The notes beneath the pieces are model-generated. The model was given only the letters and a program-made list of their open reading frames with translations, did not search any database and was not told the DNA's origin. A DNA stretch of 64,000 bases from Streptomyces sp. SPB162 (GTDB lineage Bacteria > Actinomycetota > Actinomycetes > Streptomycetales > Streptomycetaceae): NCBI RefSeq assembly GCF_029504575.1, contig NZ_JAQFII010000001.1:1450501-1514500 (forward strand), in the 5' to 3' direction. Below are positions 47,130-55,272 of this stretch, one piece after another (position 1 is the first letter of the stretch; each line of letters starts with the position of its first letter). The position numbers and the translations under genes are program-made.

Positions 47130-50100
47130 TCAGCCCTTCTCGGTGACTCCCGCGGAGTCGAACGTCGCGACCTCGTGCATGACGCGCGCAGCGCTCTGTA
47201 CCAGCGGCAGCGCCAGCAGCGCCCCGGTGCCCTCGCCGAGCCGCAGGTCGAGATCGATCAGCGGGCGCAGGCCCAGCTTGGTGAGGGCCGCGACGTGGCC
47301 CGGCTCGGCGCTGCGGTGGCCTGCGATGCAGGCCGCGAGCACCTCGGGGGCGATGGCGCGGGCGACCAGCGCGGCGGCGCCGGCGCTGACACCGTCCAGG
47401 ATCACCGGGGTGCGCAGCGCCGCGGCGCCGAGCAGGAGGCCGACCATGGCGGCGTGCTCCAGGCCGCCGATCGCCTCCAGTACGCCGATCGGGTCGGCCG
47501 GGTCCGGGCGGTGCAGGTCCAGCGCGCGGCGGACGACGTCGATCTTGCGGGCGTGCATCTCGTCGTTGATGCCGGTGCCGCGGCCGGTCACCTCGGCCGG
47601 GTCCTGGCCGGTGTAGACCGAGATGAGCGCGGCCGACGTGGTGGTGTTGGCGATGCCCATCTCGCCGGTGAGCAGCGCCTTGTTGCCGGCCGCGACCAGG
47701 TCGCGGGCGGTCTCGATGCCGACCTCGATGGCGCGCAGCACCTCGTCGCGGGTCATGGCGGGCCCGGCGGTGAAGTCCGCGGTGCCGTACCTGACCTTGC
47801 GGGGCAGCAGCCCGGGTGTGCTGGGGAGTTCCGACGCCACGCCGACGTCGATGACGCAGACCTCGGCGCCGACCTGGTTGGCGAACGCGTTGCAGACCGC
47901 GCCACCGCCGAGGAAGTTGGCGACCATCTGGCCGGTGACCTCCTGCGGCCAGGACGTGACGCCCTGGGCGTGCACCCCGTGGTCGCCGGCGAAGATCGCG
48001 ACGGCCGCGGGCTCCGGGATCGGCGGCGGGCACTGCCGGGACAGGCCGCTGAGCTGCGCGGAGATGATCTCCAGCATGCCGAGCGCGCCGGCCGGCTTCG
48101 TCATCCGCTTCTGCCGTTCCCAGGCCTCGCCGAGCGCCTTGGCGTCCAGCGGGCGGATGCCCCGCAGCGTCTCCTCCAGCAGGTCGTGCGGCTCCTCGCC
48201 GGGCAGTGCCCGGTTTCCGTACTCCTCCTCGTGGACCACCCAGGAGAGTGGACGGCGCTGGGACCAGCCGGCCTGCATCAGTTCGGGCTCTTCGGGGAAC
48301 TCGTCGACGTAGCCGATGCACAGGTACGCGACGACTTCGAGGTGCTCGGGCAGCCCCAACTCGCGAACCATCTGGCGCTCGTCGAAGAAGCTGACCCAGC
48401 CGACGCCGAGCCCTTCGGCGCGGGCGGCGAGCCACAGGTTCTCGACCGCGAGGGCGGCGGAGTACGGGGCCATCTGCGGCTGGGTGTGCCGGCCGAGGGT
48501 GTGCCGGCCGCCGCGGGTCGGGTCGGCGGTGACGACGATGTTGACCGGGGTGTCGAGGATCGCCTCGATCTTCAGCTCGCGGAACTGCTTGGCGCGGGCC
48601 TTCGGCAGCGACTTGGCGTACGCGTCGCGCTGCTCGTTGGCCAGTTCGTGCATGCGCTCGCGCGTCTTGGCGGAGCGGATGACGACGAAGTCCCAGGGCT
48701 GCGAGTGGCCGACGCTGGGGGCGGTGTGGGCCGCCTCCAGGACGCGCAGCAGCACCTCGTGCGGGATGGGGTCGTCGCGGAAGCCGTTGCGGATGTCCCG
48801 GCGTTCGCGGATCACCCGGTGGACCGCGTCACGGACGGCGGGTTCGTATCCGTCGGCGGCGGGCAGCCGCATGGGCGGTACGGGGGTCTCGACGGGAGCC
48901 TCGGCAAGAGCGGGGGTTTCGGCGGGGGCGGCGGACTCCGCGGGCTCACCGGGGAGTTCGGCCGCGACCGGCGCGGCGGGTGCGGGCGGCTGCTCCGCGG
49001 CGATCGGCGCGGGGAGTGCGGGGGCCTGCTCCTGGACGGGGGCCCGCGGCGCGGGGGCCGGCACTTCCAGGGCGGCGATGGGCTCGGGCAGCGCGTCCGG
49101 CAGGACGTACGGCTCCGCCGGGAGCGGGGCGGGAGCCGTCGGGGGGATGAGCGCTTCGGCGGGGGCCTCGGGGGCCTGCCCCGCGACCACGACGGGCTCT
49201 GCGGCGGGAACCGCCTCCGGCGCCACGGGCGGGACGAGCGCGATGGATTCGACGAGTGTGAGGGATGCGACGGGCTCGGCCGGAACGGCCGGCTCGACGG
49301 CGATCGGTGCGGCCTGCTCGGGCGCGGCGTCCGGAACGGGAGTGCCCGCGGGCGGCGTTGTCGGCTCTTCCTGGGCCGGCGCGGCCGGCGTCGGAACCGG
49401 GTCGTGGTGCTCGGCGGCCGGAACGGGCGGCAGGTCCGCCACCGGCTGCTCGACCGCCGCCTGCGGCTCGGCCGGCTCGGGCGCGGGCGCCGCCGCGAGG
49501 ACCACGGGCGGGACGTCGTGCTGCCGCTCGACCGGGGCGGTGGACGCCGCCGACGGCCACGCGCTGCCCTGGACGGGCGTGCCCGGCTGGGCGACGGCGG
49601 ACGGCTCGGGGGCCTCGCCGTTCTGCTGCGCGGGGATCGCGACGGAGTCGCTGTGGGGTACGTCGAGGTACTCGGGTCCGGCGGTGGCCGGGCCGCCGGT
49701 CGCGCGCAGCGGGGCGGGAGTCTGGCCCTGGGCCGTCGCCGGGCCGCGGTCGGCCAGCGAGCGGACGGAGGCGTTGGCGGAGGCCGGGTCCGGCATCGGC
49801 GGACCCATGTGCAACGGCCGCCGCGGCGGCGCCGGCGGCTCGGCGGCCGGTGGCGGAACCTGCTCGGCGGCGGGCTGCGCCACCGGCTCCTGCTCCTCGA
49901 CGGCGGCAGCGGGGACCGCCTCGGGCGGCGGGGTCTGCGCCAGCCGGACCGTCCCGTAGTCGAAGGATCCGGAGTCGCGTCCCGCGGACTCGTGGGTCTC
50001 GTGCCCCTCCCCGTTCAGGGGGGGCATGACGACCTCGGGCTGCGGCGGAACGGGCTGGGGGTCGCTCCAGGAGCCCTGCAGACTGGGCATCAGGAGCAGG

Positions 50101-50315
50101 TCCTCGTCGTCGTCGACGGGTGCCCCGGGGGCGCCCGACTGGTCGAGGAAGGTGTACGCGGGAGAGCCGTCACCGCTCAGCTCGTCCGTGCTCCAGCTGG
50201 GAGCGGTCGGTTGGTGAGCGGCGCTGCCGTGCAGGTCGGCGGGCGGCTGCGGAGCCGCTTCCCCGACTGCGTTCTCCGGCAGTCCCTCGCCCGGGACCTG
50301 GCCGGTGTCAGTCAT
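47130..50315 (-). CDS. cobT: BluB-CobT fusion with long Pro/Ala-rich N-terminal extension
   Basis: A 1061-residue protein. Residues about 1-480 are low-complexity Pro/Ala/Glu/Val with no fold. About 485-695 is BluB-like (VIRERRDIRNGFRDDPIPHEVLLRVLEAAHTAPS, WDFVVIRS, PYSAALAVENLWLAARAEGLGVGWVSF), a flavin-destroying oxygenase that forms 5,6-dimethylbenzimidazole. About 720-1061 is CobT (KPAGALGMLE, FAGDHGVHAQGVT, LLTGEMGIANTTTSAAL, catalytic Glu within LRLGEGTGALLALPLV), which activates that base with nicotinate mononucleotide. The fusion would hand the base directly to the transferase for cobalamin lower-ligand assembly. ATG at 50315 follows GAGGGG and overlaps a six-codon upstream ORF. Confidence 0.92.
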   Translation of the reverse strand: MTDTGQVPGEGLPENAVGEAAPQPPADLHGSAAHQPTAPSWSTDELSGDGSPAYTFLDQSGAPGAPVDDDEDLLLMPSLQGSWSDPQPVPPQPEVVMPPLNGEGHETHESAGRDSGSFDYGTVRLAQTPPPEAVPAAAVEEQEPVAQPAAEQVPPPAAEPPAPPRRPLHMGPPMPDPASANASVRSLADRGPATAQGQTPAPLRATGGPATAGPEYLDVPHSDSVAIPAQQNGEAPEPSAVAQPGTPVQGSAWPSAASTAPVERQHDVPPVVLAAAPAPEPAEPQAAVEQPVADLPPVPAAEHHDPVPTPAAPAQEEPTTPPAGTPVPDAAPEQAAPIAVEPAVPAEPVASLTLVESIALVPPVAPEAVPAAEPVVVAGQAPEAPAEALIPPTAPAPLPAEPYVLPDALPEPIAALEVPAPAPRAPVQEQAPALPAPIAAEQPPAPAAPVAAELPGEPAESAAPAETPALAEAPVETPVPPMRLPAADGYEPAVRDAVHRVIRERRDIRNGFRDDPIPHEVLLRVLEAAHTAPSVGHSQPWDFVVIRSAKTRERMHELANEQRDAYAKSLPKARAKQFRELKIEAILDTPVNIVVTADPTRGGRHTLGRHTQPQMAPYSAALAVENLWLAARAEGLGVGWVSFFDERQMVRELGLPEHLEVVAYLCIGYVDEFPEEPELMQAGWSQRRPLSWVVHEEEYGNRALPGEEPHDLLEETLRGIRPLDAKALGEAWERQKRMTKPAGALGMLEIISAQLSGLSRQCPPPIPEPAAVAIFAGDHGVHAQGVTSWPQEVTGQMVANFLGGGAVCNAFANQVGAEVCVIDVGVASELPSTPGLLPRKVRYGTADFTAGPAMTRDEVLRAIEVGIETARDLVAAGNKALLTGEMGIANTTTSAALISVYTGQDPAEVTGRGTGINDEMHARKIDVVRRALDLHRPDPADPIGVLEAIGGLEHAAMVGLLLGAAALRTPVILDGVSAGAAALVARAIAPEVLAACIAGHRSAEPGHVAALTKLGLRPLIDLDLRLGEGTGALLALPLVQSAARVMHEVATFDSAGVTEKG

Positions 50316-50332
50316 GCGTGCCCCTCGCCCAT
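50312..50332 (-). promoter_or_regulatory. Six-codon upstream ORF coupled to cobT
   Basis: ATG GGC GAG GGG CAC GCA TGA, with GGAAGGAG 8 nt upstream. Its stop TGA overlaps the cobT ATG (ATGA), and the cobT ribosome site lies within it. It could feed ribosomes to cobT or be an alternative, non-productive start. Confidence 0.45.
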
Positions 50333-50454
50333 CGGTATCGCTCCTTCCAACGCCGCGCCGCGCACACTGTCCGCCCGCCGGCCGAACCGGCCGAAAAGCA
50401 GGGAATGCGGCGCGTCGGCACCGCGTGTGCTGCCCGGCGGCGACGGATGACCAG

Positions 50455-50477
50455 CGGATCGAAAACTGTTCGATCCG
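50455..50477. promoter_or_regulatory. 9-bp inverted repeat, candidate operator upstream of cobT
   Basis: CGGATCGAA and TTCGATCCG around AACTG, about 140 bp before cobT. On the minus strand TTGACG adjoins it and may be the -35 box, so a bound repressor would block the promoter. No B12 riboswitch motif is visible in this 261-bp gap. Confidence 0.4.
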
Positions 50478-50576
50478 TCAACGCACGACGACGGCACAAC
50501 GATCCGCCAGCCTACCGCGCGTGCGCCGGAGGGCCGTCCAAGGGTCCACACTGCGGGCGGACCGACGGCCTCGCCG

Positions 50577-51779
50577 TCACCTGCGGTGGCCGCAGAGTGC
50601 GAAGGTGACGAGGCGTTCGCGTTCCGCCCAGCCGGAATCAAGTTCGACGGTCTGCAGCAGGGCGCGTTCGACGTCGTAGCCGCCCTCCTCGAGGGCCCGG
50701 CTGACCGCCTCCGCCTCGTCCCGGTTTCCCGCGCTCGCGACGATGCGCTCGGGGCGCCGGGCGGCGCACGCCGTGACGACTTCCGCGTCTCCCCCGCCGA
50801 TCCGGATGACGTCGGGTTCGGGGAGGTCCTCCAGCGCCTGCGGCGCGGTGCCGTGGACGACCTGGAGTTGGACGCCGAAGCGCCGGCCGGCGGCCGTGAT
50901 CCAGTCGCAGGCGTCCTCGTCCCGGTCCACCGCGATCACGGCCGCGCCGAACCGGGCGGCCTCGACGGCGAACGCACCGTCCGCGGAGCCGATGTCCCAG
51001 ACCAGGTCGCCGGTGCGCGGGCCCAGCCGCGCGAGTTGCAGCGCCCGCAGCTGGTGGGAACCGTCGCCGCCGTACTCCGAGGACGGCAGGCCCCAGCCGC
51101 GCACCGTGCCGGGGAACGCCGGATCGCGGCCGGCGATCCAGCCGCTGCGACCGGCGACCGCCGGGTCGCGCGAGGTGATCCCGCCGACGACCAGGACGAC
51201 GTTGGGGTCGCGCCAGACGTGGTCGGCGACCTTGTCCGAGGTGAGGACGCTGACCTGTTCCTGCTCGGTGCCGAGCGCCTCGCAGATGACGAAGGTGCGG
51301 TGCACACCGTCGAGCAGCAGGGAGAGTTCCGCGGGGCCCGCGCCGGGCGCGGTCAGCACGGCGACCTTGGGGTAGGCGCGGCACACGTTGACCGCGCGCC
51401 GCAGCGAGCGGCTGTGCGCGACGACGACGCGGGCGTCCTCCCACGGCATGCCGGCCAGCGCGAAGGCCCGCGCGACGGAGGAGACGCCGGGTACGACCTC
51501 GATCTCCAGGCCGAGCTCCGGGTCACGCAGGGCGCGCACGACGCCGAAGAAGCCCGGGTCGCCGTCGGCCAGCACCACCGCGGTGCCCCGGTGCTTGGCG
51601 ATCCGGCGGGCGGCGAGGTCGATGCTGCCGAGCACGATCCGTTCCGCGGACTCGGGTACGTGGGGGAGGTCCAGATGACGGCGGGTGCCGGCCACCAGCG
51701 TGGCGGCGGTGAGCGCCGACAGCGCGGCTTCGGACGGCGGCGAGCCGTCCCACCCGATCACGGTGACCCGGTCGGCCAT
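50577..51779 (-). CDS. cobL: Precorrin-6Y C5,15-methyltransferase (CbiE-CbiT fusion)
   Basis: A 400-residue bifunctional enzyme of the corrin ring pathway. The N-terminal CbiE-like tetrapyrrole methylase has VTVIGWDGSPPSEAA, LADGDPGFFGVVRAL and VEVVPGVSSVARAFALAG. The C-terminal CbiT-like SAM methyltransferase has GDLVWDIGSADGAFAVEAARFGA and IRIGGGDAEVV. It methylates C5 and C15 with decarboxylation. ATG at 51779 (MADRVTVIGWDG). With CobT and CobA nearby this marks a dispersed B12 region, but the genes are not one operon. Confidence 0.92.
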   Translation of the reverse strand: MADRVTVIGWDGSPPSEAALSALTAATLVAGTRRHLDLPHVPESAERIVLGSIDLAARRIAKHRGTAVVLADGDPGFFGVVRALRDPELGLEIEVVPGVSSVARAFALAGMPWEDARVVVAHSRSLRRAVNVCRAYPKVAVLTAPGAGPAELSLLLDGVHRTFVICEALGTEQEQVSVLTSDKVADHVWRDPNVVLVVGGITSRDPAVAGRSGWIAGRDPAFPGTVRGWGLPSSEYGGDGSHQLRALQLARLGPRTGDLVWDIGSADGAFAVEAARFGAAVIAVDRDEDACDWITAAGRRFGVQLQVVHGTAPQALEDLPEPDVIRIGGGDAEVVTACAARRPERIVASAGNRDEAEAVSRALEEGGYDVERALLQTVELDSGWAERERLVTFALCGHRR

Positions 51780-51794
51780 GTCGTCAGTCTCCTG

Positions 51795-51882
51795 GGCGTG
51801 GTCGCGGTCGGTGTCCGGGCGTGGTCGCGGTCCGAGTGCGGTCGCGGTCCGGGTGCGGCGCGGCTGGGCGTGGTCGCGGTCC
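51795..51882. repeat. Short repeats of GTGGTCGCGGTC upstream of cobL
   Basis: Four imperfect copies of (C/G)GGTCGCGGTC within about 90 bp, just before the cobL ATG. They contain no hairpin and no gene; they may be simple sequence expansion. Confidence 0.5.
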
Positions 51883-51962
51883 CCGAGGAAGCACAGTACC
51901 CCGGGCCAGGGCCTCGGCCGACGACGGTGTCGGCGGTGCCGACCCGGGAGCCGCAGGGTCGT

Positions 51963-52610
51963 TTACTCCCAGTCGGCGAAGGCGGTGTACCCCTGGTCCC
52001 CGGAGTCCCGGCCGGGCAGTACGTCCAGGTCTTCGGGGAGCAGGCTCCACACGATCAGGTCGGTGCGGATCTCCGCCCATCGGCCGCCCGGATCCTCCTC
52101 CGGCCGGCTGCGCACTATGCCGGCGTTGCGCAGCACGCCCTCGCTGATGCAGCCGATCTTCTGGGCGACCTGCTGGGAGGCGGTGTTGTCGGCGGCGATG
52201 CGCAGTTCGAGGCGCTCGAACTTCTGGTCGTCGAAGAGCCACTGGGTCACGGCGAGCACCGACTCGGAGGCGTATCCCTCACCACGCGCCCACGGGGCGG
52301 TCATGTAGCCGATCTCGCTGCTGCGGATGCGCCAGTCGGTGTTCTGCAGATGGACTGTGCCGACCAGCCGCTGGGTCAGGAACTCGGTGACGGCGAAGAC
52401 GATGCCGCGGCCCTCGGTGCGTTCCGCGGGGGCGATCCGGGTGGCGAAGGCGCGGGCGTCGTCCTCGGTGTACGGCTGCGCGACGGAGGTCCAGGCGATG
52501 ACCAGCTCATCGTTCACCATCTCCGCGAGGGCGGGGATGTCGGCCTCCTCGTAGGGGCGCAGCACCAGCCGCTCCGTACTGATGGAGATGTCCGGAAAGG
52601 TGGAGGTCAT
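51963..52610 (-). CDS. GNAT acetyltransferase (RimJ/RimL-like)
   Basis: A 215-residue GNAT of the RimJ/RimL type: STERLVLRPYEEADIPALAEM at the N-terminus, IGYMTAPWARGEGYASESVLAVTQWLF (acetyl-CoA loop RGEGYA), and LRIAADNTASQQVAQKIGCISEG, the usual N-S-pair motif. Acceptor unknown. ATG at 52610 follows GGAG; longer frames upstream lack a site. Divergent from the methyltransferase gene. Confidence 0.9.
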   Translation of the reverse strand: MTSTFPDISISTERLVLRPYEEADIPALAEMVNDELVIAWTSVAQPYTEDDARAFATRIAPAERTEGRGIVFAVTEFLTQRLVGTVHLQNTDWRIRSSEIGYMTAPWARGEGYASESVLAVTQWLFDDQKFERLELRIAADNTASQQVAQKIGCISEGVLRNAGIVRSRPEEDPGGRWAEIRTDLIVWSLLPEDLDVLPGRDSGDQGYTAFADWE

Positions 52611-52796
52611 TCGCTGCTCCGTAACCAGGGCATGTGTGGAGAGCACAGCATGCAGCATCGGCCGCGACATTCGCAGAGCGGGCTCGCGAGAACCGTTCGT
52701 GGGAGCGTGATCCGCGAACGCCCTTCCAGGGTAGGCCGTATGACGGCCGGGGCGGGTATCGGCCGCCGTCACCCGACCCTGCTAGCGTCTGGCCGC

Positions 52797-53588
52797 GTGA
52801 CATTGCACCACGCAGCAGGAGTCGGATCCCAGCGGGCCGCGGGTTTGTACGAGCGCTCCCGCCCGTCGTACCCCATGGCCGCGCTCGCCGCGCTGGCGGA
52901 CGCCCTGCCGTTGCAGGCGGGTCGGACGGCGGTCGATCTCGGGGCGGGCACGGGCAAGTTCACCCGGCTGCTGGCGCTGACCGGGGCCGAGGTGCTGGCC
53001 GTGGAGCCGGTGCAGGAGATGCGCGAACGGCTGGCCGCGCTGCTGCCCGGCGTGGTGGTGACGGCGGGCACCGCGGAGGCGACGGGGCTGCCGGACGGCT
53101 GCGCGGACGCGGTCGTGGCGGCGCAGTCCTGGCACTGGTTCCAGGAGACGGACGCGCTCGACGAGGTGGAGCGGCTACTGCGGCCGGGCGGGGCGCTCGC
53201 CCTGGTGTGGAACACGTACGACACCTCGGTGCCGTGGGTGCGCGACTTCCAGGACATCTTCTTCCGGCTGGCGCCGCACGATCTGCCGAGCCCGCCGCTG
53301 GCCTCCGGGATCGGGGACCCCGACAACCGGTGGCGCAGGTCCTTCGAGGGGCGGCCGGGCTGGGGCCGGGTGCACGAGCGGCACTGGCCCAACCCGCATT
53401 CGACGACCGTGGAGGACGTCGTCGAGCGGATGATGTCGTCCAGCCACATCGCGGTGCTGGACGCGGCCGAGCAGGAGCGGGTGCGGGCCGATCTGGAGTC
53501 GCTGCTCGGGGCGCACGAGCCGACCCGGCGCGGCGGCGACATCGAGATGCCGTACATGACGGACGTGTACTGGGTGCGGCACCGGTAG
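52797..53588 (+). CDS. Class I SAM-dependent methyltransferase
   Basis: A 263-residue methyltransferase with motif I AVDLGAGTGKFTRLLA (about 43-58), VLAVEPVQEMRERL, the acidic/aromatic VVAAQSWHWFQETDALDEVERLLRPGGALALVWN and a C-terminal variable domain. The AQSxHW motif is common in actinobacterial ubiquinone/mycolate-like methyltransferases, but the substrate is unknown. GTG at 52797. The 1-kb open frame running upstream on this strand is antisense to other genes. Confidence 0.9.
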   Translation: MTLHHAAGVGSQRAAGLYERSRPSYPMAALAALADALPLQAGRTAVDLGAGTGKFTRLLALTGAEVLAVEPVQEMRERLAALLPGVVVTAGTAEATGLPDGCADAVVAAQSWHWFQETDALDEVERLLRPGGALALVWNTYDTSVPWVRDFQDIFFRLAPHDLPSPPLASGIGDPDNRWRRSFEGRPGWGRVHERHWPNPHSTTVEDVVERMMSSSHIAVLDAAEQERVRADLESLLGAHEPTRRGGDIEMPYMTDVYWVRHR

Positions 53589-53599
53589 CGGAGACGCAC

Positions 53600-53635
53600 C
53601 GCACCCCGGCCGCCTGGTCGGGCGGCCGGGGTGCG
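53600..53635. terminator. Bidirectional terminator between the methyltransferase gene and metQ
   Basis: A 15-bp perfect stem (53600-53614 with 53621-53635) with a 6-nt loop in the 62-bp gap between two convergent genes. Confidence 0.85.
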
Positions 53636-53650
53636 CCGGGTCGGGTGCGG

Positions 53651-54487
53651 TCAGGCGGTCTTGCCGAACGCCGGGACGACCGAGCCGTGGTACTTGGTCT
53701 CGATGAACTTCCTGACCTCGTCGGAGTTGAGGAGCTTGGCGAGCTTCACGACCCGCGGGTCGTTCTGCTTGCCGTCCTTGACCGCCAGGAAGTTGGCGTA
53801 CGGGTTGCCCTCGGCCTTCTCCAGGGCGAGGGTGCCCTTGGCCGGGTCGAGCTTGGCGCCGAGCGCCACGTTGCCGTTGATGACGGCGGCGGCGACGTCG
53901 GGCAGCTGGCTGGGGAGCAGCTCCGCCTTCGCGTCCTTGAACTTCAGGCCCTTGGCGTCGGCGATGTCCTGCAGGCTGGCGTTGGCGCCGACGCCGGGCT
54001 TGAGGGTGATCAGGCCCTTGGAGGCGATCAGCTGCAGCGCGCGGCCCTGGTTGGTCGTGTCGCTGGGCACGGCGATGGTGTCGCCGGACGTGATGTCGGC
54101 CAGCGTCTTGGCCTTGCCCGGGTAGAGGCCGAGCGGTTCCAGCTCGACGTTCACGACCGGGACGATGTGCGTCTTGTTCTTGGCGTTGAAGTCGTCGAGG
54201 TACGGCTTGTGCTGGAAGAAGTTCGCGCCGACCTCGCCGTTCTCGGTGGCGGTGTTCGGTATGACGTAGTCGTCGAACTCCTTCACCTCCAGCTTCAATC
54301 CGGCTTTCTCCGCCAGGTTGTCCTTGACGAACTTCAGGATGTCGGCGTGCGGCACGGGGCTCGCGGCGACGACGAGCGCGTCGTTCTCGCCGTCCTTCTG
54401 AGTCGGGTTGGAGGCGCACGCGCTCAGGCCCAGGGCGAGGGCTCCGGCGGCCAGCACAGCAGTGGTGATCTTGGTGGTGTTACGCAC
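53651..54487 (-). CDS. metQ: Methionine-binding lipoprotein, MetQ/NlpA family
   Basis: A 278-residue substrate-binding lipoprotein. The signal peptide ends in the lipobox LSAC with Cys24 (GALALGLSACAS). The mature part has the NlpA landmarks VVAASPVPHADIL, FDDYVIPNTATENGEVGANFFQHKPYL and SDTTNQGRALQLI. It captures methionine (or D-methionine/related compounds) outside the membrane for MetI-MetN. GTG at 54487 is in the expected frame. It follows metI by 53 bp. Confidence 0.94.
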   Translation of the reverse strand: MRNTTKITTAVLAAGALALGLSACASNPTQKDGENDALVVAASPVPHADILKFVKDNLAEKAGLKLEVKEFDDYVIPNTATENGEVGANFFQHKPYLDDFNAKNKTHIVPVVNVELEPLGLYPGKAKTLADITSGDTIAVPSDTTNQGRALQLIASKGLITLKPGVGANASLQDIADAKGLKFKDAKAELLPSQLPDVAAAVINGNVALGAKLDPAKGTLALEKAEGNPYANFLAVKDGKQNDPRVVKLAKLLNSDEVRKFIETKYHGSVVPAFGKTA

Positions 54488-54540
54488 GAAAAGTGCCTCT
54501 TTCTCAGTGGATGGAACGAGCCGGAAGGAAGTCCGGCGGG

Positions 54541-55272
54541 TCAGGAGGTCTCGGTGGCCCGCGCGACACGGGCGGACCGCAGCAGCCGGAGTCCGGGGGC
54601 GCCGGACGTCCGGCCGCCGCGGCGGGCCAGGGCGCGGGCGGTCAGGTCGCCGGCCAGCTGGACGACGGTGACCAGGGCGATGAGCAGCACGATCGTGGCG
54701 ACCATGACCTTGTTCTCGAACCGCTGGTAGCCGTAGGTCCACGCCAGGTTGCCGAGGCCGCCGGCGGAGATCGTGCCCGCCATCGCCGAGTAGCCGACGA
54801 GGGCGATGACGGTGGTGGTGAGGCCGGAGACCAGGGACGGCAGCGACTCGGGCAGCAGCGCCTTGACGACCACGGTGCGGGTGTTGCCGCCCATCGCGTG
54901 GACCGCTTCGACGAGACCGGGGTCCACCTCGCGGATCGAGGTCTCCACCAGGCGCGCGAAGAACGGGATCGCGCCGACGGACAGCATCACGACGGCGGCG
55001 TTGAGCCCGAACGCCGCACCGACGAGCCAGCGGGTGAAGGGGATCAGCGCGACCATCAGGATGATGAACGGCAGCGACCGCGTGATGTTCACGATGACAC
55101 CGGTCACCTTGTTCACCACCACGTTCTGCAGCAGGCCGCCCCGGCTCGTGAGCACCAGGAGCACGCCCAGCGGCAGTCCGACCGCGGCCGTGATCACGGT
55201 GGACCAGCCCACCATGTAGAGCGTCTCCCAACAGGCCGTCGTGAGCAGCGGCTGTATCTCGGCCCAGGTCAT
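54541..55272 (-). CDS. metI: Methionine ABC transporter permease MetI
   Basis: A 243-residue integral membrane permease with about five helices (MVGWSTVITAAVGLPLGVLLV, VNITRSLPFIILMVALI and others) and the EAA loop around EAVHAMGGNTRTVVVKALLPESLPSLVSG. It forms the channel with MetN as ATPase. ATG overlaps the metN stop (ATGA). Confidence 0.95.
   Translation of the reverse strand: MTWAEIQPLLTTACWETLYMVGWSTVITAAVGLPLGVLLVLTSRGGLLQNVVVNKVTGVIVNITRSLPFIILMVALIPFTRWLVGAAFGLNAAVVMLSVGAIPFFARLVETSIREVDPGLVEAVHAMGGNTRTVVVKALLPESLPSLVSGLTTTVIALVGYSAMAGTISAGGLGNLAWTYGYQRFENKVMVATIVLLIALVTVVQLAGDLTARALARRGGRTSGAPGLRLLRSARVARATETS

Noticed and set aside
47175-50450. An open frame of over 1000 codons on the plus strand opposite cobT
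   Set aside because: Composition is Arg/Gly/Leu-rich without any motif, and it is antisense to a gene with clear BluB and CobT domains. It is a GC-bias shadow.
50586-52796. The long open frame upstream of the methyltransferase on the plus strand
   Set aside because: It is antisense to cobL and the GNAT gene. Only the part from GTG 52797 has recognisable methyltransferase motifs.
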